A stretch of DNA of 51,539 nucleotides from Trabulsiella odontotermitis (GCF_030053895.1 NZ_CP125782.1:1-51539), one strand, 5' to 3'; counted from the stretch's first letter, positions 36,171 to 43,840 are shown. Notes: generated by a model from the sequence alone, not told the origin. Made by a program: numbers and translations.

Positions 36171-36325
36171 GTACAACAAAAGTACATCAAAATTACATCA
36201 AAATTACATCACTTGAAGGTTGACAGTACAACAAAATTACATCATTCTTTGGTCATGAGGTAGCCAGTACAACAAAAGTACATCAAAAGTACATCAAAAT
36301 TACATCAAAATTACATCATTCTAAA
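36170..36325 (+). repeat. Three clusters of 11-bp direct repeats (StbA-type sites)
   Basis: Units of the form A(G/T)TACA(T/A)CAAA are repeated four times from 36171, twice from about 36225 and five times from about 36271. Each cluster opens with AGTACAACAAA. In R388, StbA binds comparable repeats upstream of its own operon, so these are likely StbA operators that also take part in plasmid positioning. Confidence 0.8.
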
Positions 36326-36335
36326 TGAGGGTACT

Positions 36336-36755
36336 ATGAAGCCCAAAAGTATCAGGGCGGCACTTCAGTTGATGTTGCCGGAAATAGAAGAAATGCTGTC
36401 ACTGGGAGTTTCCAGGGAGGAAATTTATAAGGCAGTTTCTGAACGCTTCGGCCTGGAAGGTGTGAACGTTCGTAGCTTTGATACGTCCCTATATAGAGCG
36501 CGGCAAATCCGGAAAAATGGAATGCACAATACACATGAAAGGATGCCGAACAATGATGATAGTGTATTGCACAATACACAAAAAGGAGGTAGCGAGAAAG
36601 GTGCAGAGGAAAGTGTATTGCACAATACACAAACGCCGCCTGAGCCTGAACCGCAAGGAAGTGAAAAAAAAGAAAGTCCCGGCATTATTGATAAAGAGTT
36701 CTTCAATAAAATCAGTGAAGATTTCGACCCTAAGATGTTCAATAAAAAATTCTGA
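36336..36755 (+). CDS. stbA: StbA, plasmid stability DNA-binding protein
   Basis: 139 residues. The N-terminal helix-turn-helix region (ALQLMLPEIEEMLSLGVSRE EIYKAVSERFGLEGVNVRSF) is followed by a flexible charged middle that repeats SVLHNTQ, and a C-terminal helix (EFFNKISEDFDPKMFNKKF). StbA of R388 keeps plasmid copies near the nucleoid and represses the stb operon by binding upstream repeats. The repeated peptide is encoded by the two palindromes at 36562 and 36613, spaced exactly 17 codons. Confidence 0.9.
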   Translation: MKPKSIRAALQLMLPEIEEMLSLGVSREEIYKAVSERFGLEGVNVRSFDTSLYRARQIRKNGMHNTHERMPNNDDSVLHNTQKGGSEKGAEESVLHNTQTPPEPEPQGSEKKESPGIIDKEFFNKISEDFDPKMFNKKF

Positions 36756-36763
36756 GGTGATTT

Positions 36764-37480
36764 ATGAAAGTAGCGGTAATTAATTACAGTGGCAGCGTTG
36801 GTAAAACCTTAATTTCATCCTACCTGTTAGCCCCGCGTCTGACTGGAGCAAAATTCTATGCGGTTGAAACTATCAACCAGTCTGCTTCCGATCTGGGGAT
36901 TGAGAATGTTTCCATTTTTAAAGGTGATGACTTTTCACGGTTGATTGAAGATATTGTTTTTGAAGATGCCGGGATTATTGATATTGGTGCGTCAAACGTA
37001 GAAGCGTTCCTGATGGCAATGTCCCGCTTTGACAGTGGCGCGAATGAATTTGATAAGTATGTAATCCCGGTTACGCCTGATAATAAGGCCATTGATGAAA
37101 GCCTGAAAACAGCACATACGTTAAGTAAGGCAGGTGTAAGCAGCGATAAAATCATCTTTGTTCCAAACCGCATTAGTCCAGATAGTGAAGTAGAGGATGT
37201 ACTGGCGCCGGTATTTGAATTTGTCAAACGAACGAAAGTTGGCAAAATCAGCAAGAAATCTGTTATTTATAACAGTGAAGTTTTCGAATATCTCGCGTAT
37301 CACCGTATCTCATTCGAAGCATTGACCGCTGAAGATCCAGAAGAATTTAAAGCCCGCGCTAAACAAACAACGGATGCTGACGAGCGCAAAAAACTGGCCC
37401 GCCGTTATACCTACATGAAACAGGCAATTCCTGTTAAAGCTAATCTCGATAAAGCATATGCGGCTTTAATGGGAGAATAA
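36764..37480 (+). CDS. stbB: StbB, ParA-like ATPase
   Basis: 238 residues. The N terminus has a deviant Walker A (NYSGSVGKTL) and a Walker-B-like segment (GIIDIGASNVEAFL). It lies 8 nt after stbA and 1 nt before stbC. In R388, StbB acts against StbA to permit conjugation. The rest of the fold is ParA/MinD-like (VTPDNKAIDESLKTAHTLS, IIFVPNRI). Intact. Confidence 0.9.
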   Translation: MKVAVINYSGSVGKTLISSYLLAPRLTGAKFYAVETINQSASDLGIENVSIFKGDDFSRLIEDIVFEDAGIIDIGASNVEAFLMAMSRFDSGANEFDKYVIPVTPDNKAIDESLKTAHTLSKAGVSSDKIIFVPNRISPDSEVEDVLAPVFEFVKRTKVGKISKKSVIYNSEVFEYLAYHRISFEALTAEDPEEFKARAKQTTDADERKKLARRYTYMKQAIPVKANLDKAYAALMGE

Positions 37481-37481
37481 A

Positions 37482-37850
37482 ATGGAAAAGCAGCCAGATA
37501 AATTTGAAGTTCTGATGGATTGGTTTTTAGGTGACGCGAAGGAAATCACCGCAAGTCAGAAAGAAATGACTGAGATACTTTCTGCGCTTTCGGAAAAGCT
37601 GGCAAAAGACACCGAAAGTTTAGGAGAGACGGCAGACTCTCTTAAACGGACTTTAGTAGAAAACCAGCGTTCAATTAGCCTGGCAATTAGTGATGATGCT
37701 AAGGCGCGTGAGGAATTTCTGACGAAGTTCCGCCGCGCGCAGGCGTCCAGAGCTGAGACGTTAACCCGTCAGATCCTTTTTATTACAGCTGGCTGCACTA
37801 TTGTGGGCGCCGCCGTGGGTGCCGCGATAGCCATAATTCTACTGAGATAA
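37482..37850 (+). CDS. stbC: StbC, small membrane protein of the stb operon
   Basis: 122 residues. A long helical N-terminal domain (ITASQKEMTEILSALSEKLA ... NQRSISLAISDD) is followed by one C-terminal membrane helix (ITAGCTIVGAAVGAAIAIIL). The function is unknown even in R388. It ends the operon and a terminator follows 6 nt later. Confidence 0.88.
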   Translation: MEKQPDKFEVLMDWFLGDAKEITASQKEMTEILSALSEKLAKDTESLGETADSLKRTLVENQRSISLAISDDAKAREEFLTKFRRAQASRAETLTRQILFITAGCTIVGAAVGAAIAIILLR

Positions 37851-37855
37851 TGTAA

Positions 37856-37880
37856 ACCGGGCATGTCCCGGTTTTTTTTC
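37856..37880 (+). terminator. Terminator of stbABC
   Basis: ACCGGG, CATGT loop, CCCGGT, then a run of eight T. Confidence 0.9.
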
Positions 37881-37995
37881 AAGCGAAGCGCGGAGGCCGC
37901 AGGCCGGAGGCATTAGTGGCCGCCGCCCGAAGGGGCGAGACGCGTAGCGGCTCGATGCGCAGCACGGCAGAACGGCCCCGCAGGGGTAATGCCCG
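37880..37995 (+). repeat. GC-rich module, copy 1
   Basis: Contains GAAGCGCGGAGGCCGCAGGC, GGCTCGATGCGCAGCACGGC and GGCCCCGCAGGGGTAA. The same ~110-bp module recurs at 39535-39606 (shortened), 40818-40946, 41384-41527 and 43682-43805. It is always in this orientation, beside leading-region genes. Confidence 0.8.
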
Positions 37996-38006
37996 GTTTA
38001 ATTCAA

Positions 38007-38019
38007 CGTGACAGTCACG
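38007..38019. promoter_or_regulatory. 13-bp palindrome upstream of the RHH gene (site 1)
   Basis: CGTGACAGTCACG, one base before the ribosome-binding site GTGGAGG. Identical copies are at 38109-38121 and 44729-44741. Confidence 0.7.
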
Positions 38020-38031
38020 TGGAGGAAAAAT

Positions 38032-38376
38032 ATGAATGACCGACAGCGTGAACAAGCCCGTATTCGCCAGGCCCGGCGCCGCGCGCGACTCAAAGAGGAA
38101 GGCGCTAGCGTGACAGTCACGCTAACAAAACAGGAAGAAGCAATGTTACAGGAGCTTTGCCGGGTTCGTCGTCCAGGACGAACAGCCTATTCCACGAATG
38201 AGTTTTTCCAACTGCTGCTGATCCGAAACTGGCAACAGTGGCAGGAGCAAAAGGCGCAGCTGGGGAAATGCCAGGCTTGCGGAAAGCTGAAAGCGGAGGG
38301 AGGTTGCGGCGGCGAACGGCAGAGCGAAACCTTTAACTGCTGGCTAGCCGTCGAAGCAAACGAGCTTAATGTGTAG
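38032..38376 (+). CDS. Putative ribbon-helix-helix regulator of the leading region
   Basis: 114 residues from ATG 38032 (MNDRQREQARIRQARRRARL), with GGAGG 7 nt upstream; the longer frame from GTG 38008 runs over the palindrome and is unlikely. A very basic N terminus precedes a strand-helix-helix pattern (ASVTVTLTKQEEAMLQELCR ... STNEFFQLLLIRNWQQW) of the CopG type. The C terminus has four cysteines (KCQACGKLKAEGGCGG ... NCW), perhaps zinc-binding. The codons for SVTVT are themselves the palindrome copy at 38109. Autoregulation is a fair inference. It could be one of the ard regulators described in pKM101. Confidence 0.68.
   Translation: MNDRQREQARIRQARRRARLKEEGASVTVTLTKQEEAMLQELCRVRRPGRTAYSTNEFFQLLLIRNWQQWQEQKAQLGKCQACGKLKAEGGCGGERQSETFNCWLAVEANELNV
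38109..38121. promoter_or_regulatory. 13-bp palindrome inside the RHH gene (site 2)
   Basis: CGTGACAGTCACG, identical to sites at 38007 and 44729. It lies in the coding region. Confidence 0.65.
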
Positions 38377-38453
38377 TGTATTGTGCTATACAGAAATTGC
38401 CAAAAGCAGCGCGGAGTAATAACTGAAACGGCCGCGCAGCGGAAAGAAAAAAG

Positions 38454-38476
38454 CCCGGTCAATCCGGGTTTTTTTC
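38454..38476. terminator. Bidirectional terminator between convergent genes
   Basis: CCCGG, TCAAT loop, CCGGG, with A-rich DNA to the left and a T run to the right. It serves the RHH gene (+) and the gene at 38487 (-). Confidence 0.85.
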
Positions 38477-38486
38477 TTTCGGCGGC

Positions 38487-38807
38487 TCAGTAATCGTCTA
38501 GATCTCCGCAGCCCAGCGGGCAACAATTACGCTCAATACCGTGGCTGCAATAATCGTTTTCCCGATCCTGCCGGATTTCTTCCGCGATCTCGTCTTGGGT
38601 CAGATAGTCAAATTCACGCCGCGCTACCGCGATCAGTTCTTCCCGATACTCGGCCGGAACGCCAGCAAGATAGCCGTCAATAACCGCGCTCAGGCGGCGC
38701 TGATACAGTTCATAAATCAGGCCGCAGCGGGGCTGCTGTTCGCGCGCAAAACTCTCACACTGGCGACGAAAATCTTCAAGAGTCTGCTCAAGGGTTTGTG
38801 TGGTCAT
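38487..38807 (-). CDS. CUP-region small protein, cysteine-rich C terminus
   Basis: 106 residues (MTTQTLEQTLEDFRRQCESF), mostly helical and acidic. It ends in a cysteine-rich tail (CSHGIERNCCPLGCGDLDDY) that may bind metal. It lies downstream of the 59-residue gene in the CUP-A transcript, but with a hairpin in between, so its expression may be attenuated. It corresponds in place to CUP-controlled genes (ccg) of pKM101. Function unknown. Confidence 0.72.
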   Translation of the reverse strand: MTTQTLEQTLEDFRRQCESFAREQQPRCGLIYELYQRRLSAVIDGYLAGVPAEYREELIAVARREFDYLTQDEIAEEIRQDRENDYCSHGIERNCCPLGCGDLDDY

Positions 38808-38835
38808 GTCGTTTGTCCTCGATCTTTCTGTTAAA

Positions 38836-38854
38836 GACCCGGCTTGGCCGGGTC
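38836..38854 (-). terminator. Hairpin between the two CUP-A genes
   Basis: GACCCGGC, 3-nt loop, GCCGGGTC, followed on the minus strand by TTTAA. Weak T tract; it may act as an attenuator. Confidence 0.65.
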
Positions 38855-38861
38855 GTCAGTG

Positions 38862-39041
38862 CTATTTAGTTTGTTGCAGCAGCTGGTCTAATTTTGCCGC
38901 CAGTGCATACGTCGATGTGAAAGCGCCTTGCAGGCGCTGATTAGGCAGCTGGTTGAACGCTTCGAGGCAGGCGCGCAGCAATAATTCTTTCTGAGATTCG
39001 ACTTCTTTTTTCAGCTGGGAAGGGGTGGTAACAGTGGTCAT
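38862..39041 (-). CDS. 59-residue CUP-driven protein
   Basis: Starts MTTVTTPSQLKKEVESQKEL at ATG 39041 with AGGAGT upstream, and ends KLDQLLQQTK. It is a single helical protein with one cysteine and no membrane segment. It is the first gene after the CUP-A promoter and leader. The coding bias, ribosome-binding site and position all support a real gene. Function unknown. Confidence 0.72.
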   Translation of the reverse strand: MTTVTTPSQLKKEVESQKELLLRACLEAFNQLPNQRLQGAFTSTYALAAKLDQLLQQTK

Positions 39042-39058
39042 GCTTACTCCTTAGTGAT

Positions 39059-39706
39059 CCGATACCGGCAATTTTTCGGGTGGCGGTATTGCCTCCCGAT
39101 GATTTAATTATCGGTGATTACGCCTTTAAAGTCAATACAAGTACGGAATTTATTTACATGTTTTTATGCCCGTCAGGGCATGGAAGGCGACCGCGCCGGA
39201 CTCCACCGGACACCGGCCGCAAATCGCCGGAAACTGCGGGACTGACCGGAGCAACAGGCCAACCCCCCTTCCTGCTAAGCCATAACCCAGCCCGCCGCCA
39301 CGCAGCTGCCGCACGTCCCCCACGGGGGTGCGCAGTGGGCGCCGCGCGCCTGCGCGCGGGTACAGCGGCCCGCCTGCGGGTCGCGGCGCCGTACTGCGAG
39401 TTAGCGGCCGCCGCGCGGCCGGTTACGGGGGACACCGCACCGTCACGGCCAGCGCCCCGCTGAGCTGCACAATCCACGGATAACACAATAGCGCACTGGC
39501 AAAGGATGCCGACGCCTGAAGGGCGTTGGCACCCCGAAGGGGCGGGGCGAGACGGGAACCGGCTCGATGCGCAGCACAGCAGAGCGGCCCCGAAGGGGTA
39601 ACGCCCTGTGTGGCATCAGGATTTAGCGCAATGGCAGAACATGAGCTGGAGAGATCACCGGCAAGCAGCAGCAAAGGGGCGGCGCAGCCGCCCAGATGGC
39701 TGTTTG
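39059..39706 (-). repeat. CUP element A with promoter
   Basis: A conserved upstream repeat of the IncN leading region with no gene inside. Reading on the minus strand: -35 TTGACT (39135-39130), 17 bp, -10 GATAAT (39112-39107), then the conserved leader (39094-39059). Upstream are ~450 bp of GC-rich hairpin-forming DNA and the short GC-rich module. Over 39080-39520 it is almost base-for-base the same as CUP B and CUP C. It drives the 59-residue gene. Confidence 0.88.
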
Positions 39707-39767
39707 CCGATACCGGCGATTAATTAGAGCGGTGTTTAATATCCCCCGCGTGGCGGGGGACTAGGTT

Positions 39768-40277
39768 TCAGCAAGTCATGTTAAATACGTGTCCGTCATG
39801 TAAACTGAAATCCCCAATAAACAGATCCCGCGCATAGGCTACGATGTCAAAATATCGGGCTACGGATTCAGGAATTTCATTCAGTAGACCGCTATCATTC
39901 AGGTATTCCTCTGCAAAAGTTTCTTCGTCCTTAGCTTCGCCCATATAGGCATCTCTAAACAGGTCGAAATCAGTGCTATTAAACAGATCAACAAAGGCCA
40001 CAAACGCCGCTTCGTTTCCTTCCTCGCGGGCTTGTTTAAAGCCGTTAATAAAATCCCAGTTGATATGGCACTCTGACGCCATATCAGACGGAATACCCTC
40101 CCAATCCTGGAACATAAATTCTGGATCAGCCTCATTTGCGTGTAACTCGCGGCAGCGCTCGTAAAACTCCTCTGAGCTATCAAAATCGGTCAGATCGAGC
40201 CAGGCTCCCGCAATGCTTCCGCAGTTGTATTTATGGTAAGTGCCAACATAAACAGAAGGGGTCGTAATATCAGTCAT
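39768..40277 (-). CDS. ardA: ArdA antirestriction protein
   Basis: 169 residues, strongly acidic. The family features are VYVGTYHKYNCGSIAGAWLD LTDF and the antirestriction motif ADPEFMFQDWEGIP. ArdA is a B-form DNA mimic that binds and blocks type I restriction enzymes, protecting incoming plasmid DNA. It is transcribed from CUP-B on the strand whose template enters the recipient. It coexists with the plasmid's own EcoRII system, which is type II and not a usual ArdA target. Confidence 0.96.
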   Translation of the reverse strand: MTDITTPSVYVGTYHKYNCGSIAGAWLDLTDFDSSEEFYERCRELHANEADPEFMFQDWEGIPSDMASECHINWDFINGFKQAREEGNEAAFVAFVDLFNSTDFDLFRDAYMGEAKDEETFAEEYLNDSGLLNEIPESVARYFDIVAYARDLFIGDFSLHDGHVFNMTC

Positions 40278-40293
40278 GGTGTACTCCTTAAAG

Positions 40294-41043
40294 CGCCGAT
40301 ACCGGCAATTTTTCGGGCGGCGGTATTGCCTCCCGATGATTTAATTATCGGTGATTACGCCTTTAAAGTCAATACAAGTACGGAATTTATTTACATGTTT
40401 TTATGCCCGTCAGGGCATGGAAGGCGACCGCGCCGGACTCCACCGGACACCGGCCGCAAATCGCCGGAAACTGCGGGACTGACCGGAGCAACAGGCCAAC
40501 CCCCCTTCCTGCTAAGCCATAACCCAGCCCGCCGCCACGCAGCTGCCGCACGTCCCCCACGGGGGTGCGCAGTGGGCGCCGCGCGCCTGCGCGCGGGTAC
40601 GGCGGCCCGCCTGCGGGTCGCGGCGCCGTACTGCGAGTTAGCGGCCGCCGCGCGGCCGGTTACGGGGGACACCGCACCGTCACGGCCAGCGCCCCGCTGA
40701 GCTGCACAATCCACGGATAACACAATAGCGCACTGGCAAAGGATGCCGACGCCTGAAGGGCGTTGGCACCCCGAAGGGGCGGGGCGGCCGCTTGCGGCCG
40801 GGCGAGTCCGGCGCAGGGTGTGGCCTGCCAAGCGGAGCGCGGAGGCCGAAGGCCGGAGGCGTTAGCGGCCGCTGCCCGCGTAAGCGGGGCGAGACGGGAA
40901 CCGGCTCGATGCGCAGCACAGCAGAGCGGCCCCGAAGGGGTAACGCCCTGTGTGGCATCAGGATTTAGCACAATGTCAGAACATAAACTGGAGAGATCAC
41001 CGGCAAGCAGCTGCAAAGGGGCGGCACAGCCGCCCCGATGGCT
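40294..41043 (-). repeat. CUP element B with promoter (ardA)
   Basis: Promoter TTGACT (40372-40367), 17 bp, GATAAT (40349-40344); leader 40332-40294. The GC-rich distal part is longer than in CUP A because it contains a full GC-rich module (40818-40946). It drives ardA. No gene lies inside. Confidence 0.88.
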
Positions 41044-41044
41044 G

Positions 41045-41152
41045 TTACTTGTCTTTGTCGCGTAGCACTTTGATTAGGCCGGTTACGGCCGTAATCAGAG
41101 CGGCCAGCGAGGTGATGATTTGCGGTAGGTTTTCGAGGATGGTAGAGGTCAT
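41045..41152 (-). CDS. 35-residue hydrophobic peptide
   Basis: ATG 41152 (MTSTILENLPQIITSLAALI) followed by TAVTGLIKVLRDKDK: one membrane helix and a short charged tail, after an AGGTG site. The size and layout resemble type I toxins or small membrane regulators, but I recognise no family. An unusually strong inverted repeat lies 52 nt upstream. It sits between CUP B and the 110-residue gene in the leading region. Confidence 0.6.
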   Translation of the reverse strand: MTSTILENLPQIITSLAALITAVTGLIKVLRDKDK

Positions 41153-41203
41153 ATAGCACCTGTAGAGAAGTTGGCGGGGTGTCGTTTCCGACGGCCGCAC
41201 TGT

Positions 41204-41273
41204 AACCGGGCGAATAAGGCAGGTTGTCAACAGCTTGAGCGAAGCGTCTGTTGACAACCTGCCGCGCCCGGTT
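41204..41273. promoter_or_regulatory. Long inverted repeat upstream of the 35-residue peptide
   Basis: Two nested arms: AACCGGGCG/CGCCCGGTT (41204-41212 and 41265-41273) and GGCAGGTTGTCAACA/TGTTGACAACCTGCC (41218-41232 and 41249-41263) around a 16-nt loop. Each inner arm contains TTGACA reading outward. It may be a leader structure, an antisense-RNA region or an operator pair. Confidence 0.75.
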
Positions 41274-41383
41274 TCACTGCGGTCATAGGCGGAACGACCC
41301 ACGCCAACGGAACGGCTTTATGACCGGGCAGCTGAGATACCGGCGAACCTGGCTGGCGGCTGACGCCAGCCGCCAAGCGCCAG

Positions 41384-41527
41384 CGCGGAGGGCGAAGCCC
41401 GGAGGCCAAGCGGAGCGCGGAGGCCGAAGGCCGGAGGCGTTAGCGGCCGCTGCCCGCGTAAGCGGGGCGAGACGGGAACCGGCTCGATGCGCAGCACAGC
41501 AGAGCGGCCCCGAAGGGGTAACGCCCG
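41384..41527 (+). repeat. GC-rich module, copy 4 (isolated)
   Basis: The same module as at 40818-40946 but without a CUP promoter attached. The stretch 41274-41629 otherwise has no gene. Confidence 0.8.
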
Positions 41528-41629
41528 GAGTCTGCCGCTGTTTATCTCTCGTTCCATCTGAAATCGGCGGTAAGGCCATTAAAAGGGTCAGTTTATCAGG
41601 GGGGCGTTAGCCCCCCATGTTGTTAATCA

Positions 41630-41962
41630 TCAGGCAATATCGTCTTTGTAGCAGGCATAACCGAAGCTAAGCTCTGTTTTCATATAGTGGCGGGCAAAGT
41701 CCCAGGCATCGTGGCCGAAGTCCTCATAATCTGCCAGGACGATTTCGCGGGCTTTGTGCCATTGCTGTACGGAAGAAAGCGGCAGAACAGGGCAGGGAAG
41801 CGACCAGTCAGTGACGGTGTTGCAGATCATATCTGCCAGACGCTCCAGGGAGCCGTAAACCAGCTCTGTGCGCAGATCCGCCACCATGCGTTGTTTACGC
41901 AGTGATGCCAGATAATCAATCTCTTTGGTTATATCAGAATTTAAGCGGGTCTGGTAATCCAT
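41630..41962 (-). CDS. CUP-driven protein of 110 residues
   Basis: Starts MDYQTRLNSDITKEIDYLAS after GGAGT, mostly helical, and ends HYMKTELSFGYACYKDDIA. It has its own CUP-type promoter (42057-42029). The size and helical nature fit the ccg group of pKM101. No motif reveals a function. Confidence 0.72.
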   Translation of the reverse strand: MDYQTRLNSDITKEIDYLASLRKQRMVADLRTELVYGSLERLADMICNTVTDWSLPCPVLPLSSVQQWHKAREIVLADYEDFGHDAWDFARHYMKTELSFGYACYKDDIA

Positions 41963-41979
41963 GATGTACTCCTTTGCGC

Positions 41980-42060
41980 GCCGATACCGGCAATTTTGCG
42001 GGCGACGGTGTTGCCTCCCGATGATTTAATTATCGGTGATTATGTCCTCAAAGTCAATAT
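41980..42060 (-). promoter_or_regulatory. Short CUP promoter and leader (for 41962)
   Basis: TTGACT (42057-42052), 17 bp, GATAAT (42034-42029), leader 42016-41980. The GC-rich distal part of full CUPs is absent, showing the promoter plus leader is the minimal unit. Confidence 0.82.
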
Positions 42061-42140
42061 AAGTACTGAATGTGCATACAAAATTTTATATCTTGCAAAG
42101 CGTTCATAGAGTGCCTGAATCGCTTTCTGACAGCCTCAAT

Positions 42141-42170
42141 AAAAAAGGCGGGGATTACCCGCCTTTTTTC
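42141..42170. terminator. Terminator of the three-gene CUP-C operon
   Basis: GGCGGG, GATTA, CCCGCC between A and T runs; works in both directions. The stretch 42061-42140 contains no gene. Confidence 0.88.
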
Positions 42171-42455
42171 TTACAGCTGCTTACGTGGCTTTTTACGCGT
42201 CATATACAACGGTATCGCGCAGTCTACCGCGTACAAAAAGCACGCCAGCGCGCCGCAACCGTACAGAAACGCAAGCGGCTTATTATCGAAGTAGCTGAAA
42301 ACCCCTGTCGCCGCACACAGGCCCAGAACAGAGACGCAGGCGCAGGTGATCTGCACCAGATCCCTGTATCCCGCACGAACGATAAACCAGGGCAGGGCAA
42401 GCGCAGCGGCGCTAAAAATTAATGCGAGAGGGACAAAAACGAGATAGTGATACAT
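42171..42455 (-). CDS. Small inner-membrane protein of the leading region
   Basis: 94 residues with three likely membrane helices: YHYLVFVPLALIFSAAALAL, VQITCACVSVLGLCAATGVF, and AFLYGCGALACFLYAVDCAI. The tail is basic (TRKKPRKQL). Its ribosome-binding site follows a copy of the CUP leader (42511-42472) but no CUP promoter, so it is probably read from the upstream genes. Function unknown. Confidence 0.72.
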   Translation of the reverse strand: MYHYLVFVPLALIFSAAALALPWFIVRAGYRDLVQITCACVSVLGLCAATGVFSYFDNKPLAFLYGCGALACFLYAVDCAIPLYMTRKKPRKQL

Positions 42456-42471
42456 GTGAACTCCTTGATGG

Positions 42472-42511
42472 TTGCCGATACCGGCGATTGTTCGGGCGGC
42501 GGTATTGCCAC
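42472..42511 (-). promoter_or_regulatory. CUP leader copy without promoter
   Basis: Repeats GGTGGCAATACCGCCGCCCG...CCGGTATCGGC between two genes of one operon. It suggests the leader has a post-transcriptional role. Confidence 0.7.
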
Positions 42512-42523
42512 CCGATGATTTAA

Positions 42524-42883
42524 TTAGAGGTTTTGCGCGTCCAGGAGATTGACCTGAGCCGGGGTAACGTGAAACTTTTCCCCTTTATGGATCACGTTAT
42601 GCGGGGCGCTAATTTCATCACTGATAAAGCTAACCGGGTAACGTTTTTTACCGCAAATCCGCTCGCTAAACCACGCCACTTTTGCCGCTGGCCGATCCAC
42701 TGGATGAACAATCACACCGGCCATGCTGCAACCCGTTGCGGGTTCGTCCAGCGTAATGCTTACCGGGACTGTATCCCGGTAAAAAAACTTAACCGGCGGC
42801 ACACCTGCCTGCGTAGCGGCTGCGACAACTGCAAGCCCGATAACCGCTATCCGATTAATAAGCATTTTATTCCCCTTACTCAT
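42524..42883 (-). CDS. Exported small protein of the leading region
   Basis: 119 residues with a signal peptide (KMLINRIAVIGLAVVAAATQ, cut after AG or AA) and a mature beta-rich domain with two cysteines (GCSMAGVIVHPVDRP ... RICGKKRYPVSFISDEI). The stop lies inside the next CUP leader. ATGA overlap with the upstream gene indicates translational coupling. A periplasmic product made early in recipients could act in entry or exclusion, but this is inference. Confidence 0.72.
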   Translation of the reverse strand: MSKGNKMLINRIAVIGLAVVAAATQAGVPPVKFFYRDTVPVSITLDEPATGCSMAGVIVHPVDRPAAKVAWFSERICGKKRYPVSFISDEISAPHNVIHKGEKFHVTPAQVNLLDAQNL

Positions 42884-43176
42884 GCTGATATCACCTTGCC
42901 AGCTGTTACCAGTTTACGAAATTCGCTTTCATGAATTTCACGCCCATGCTCAAGCGTTGAATACACGTTGCCGATAAGCCAGTTACCAGCCGTTTTTGTC
43001 TCGGTATACCACCATGCTTCTGTCAGAGTAAGCAGCGGTTCGCTATCCTCGCCCTTCTCATAGATCCAGATTTTAGTGACGTCTTTACCCGTTTCGTTGC
43101 TGCCCTGAATGGTAGGGTCAAAGGTATGTTCAATCTCTATATCGAAGTAACGCTGAAGGAAGTTAGTAAAGTGCAT
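42880..43176 (-). CDS. CUP-C-driven protein of 98 residues
   Basis: ATG 43176 (MHFTNFLQRYFDIEIEHTFD) after AGGAG; the longer frame to 43206 runs into the leader. It is an acidic, mixed alpha/beta protein with aromatic-rich segments (LTLTEAWWYTETKTAGNWLI). First gene of a three-gene operon. I do not recognise a family. Confidence 0.72.
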   Translation of the reverse strand: MHFTNFLQRYFDIEIEHTFDPTIQGSNETGKDVTKIWIYEKGEDSEPLLTLTEAWWYTETKTAGNWLIGNVYSTLEHGREIHESEFRKLVTAGKVISA

Positions 43177-43191
43177 GACGACTCCTGTAAG

Positions 43192-43840
43192 CGCCGATAC
43201 CGGCAATTTTTCGGGTGGCGGTGTTGCCTCCCGATGATTTAATTATCGGTGATTACGCCTTTAAAGTCAATACAAGTACGGAATTTATTTACATGTTTTT
43301 ATGCCCGTCAGGGCATGGAAGGCGACCGCGCCGGACTCCACCGGACACCGGCCGCAAATCGCCGGAAACTGCGGGACTGACCGGAGCAACAGGCCAACCC
43401 CCCTTCCTGCTAAGCCATAACCCAGCCCGCCGCCACGCAGCTGCCGCACGTCCCCCACGGGGGTGCGCAGTGGGCGCCGCGCGCCTGCGCGCGGGTACGG
43501 CGGCCCGCCTGCGGGTCGCGGCGCCGTACTGCGAGTTAGCGGCCGCCGCGCGGCCGGTTACGGGGGACACCGCACCGTCACGGCCAGCGCCCCACTGAGC
43601 TGCACAATCCACGGATAATGCAGGAGACGAATCATGATAGGAGGCTGAAGGGGAAATGAGCGGCAGCAGGGGAAGGGGTTGCCAAGCGGAGCGCGGAGGC
43701 CGCAGGCCGGAGGCGTCAGTGGCAGCTGCCCGCGTGAGCGGGGCGAGACGCGTAGCGGCTCGATGCGCAGCACAGCAGAACGGCCCCGGAGGGGTGACGT
43801 CCGGGGGTTCGCTTTTAAAGATTTTCGACCACATCAGTAA
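43192..43840 (-). repeat. CUP element C with promoter
   Basis: TTGACT (43270-43265), 17 bp, GATAAT (43247-43242), leader 43229-43192. It is nearly identical to CUP A and B up to about 43616, then has its own sequence and a GC-rich module (43682-43805). It drives the operon 43176-42171. Confidence 0.88.

Noticed and set aside
39080..39463. 127-155-codon plus-strand frames in each CUP (also at 40233 and 43215)
   Set aside because: They run through promoter and hairpin DNA on the strand opposite the real genes. The amino-acid composition is extreme, and they repeat only because the DNA repeats.
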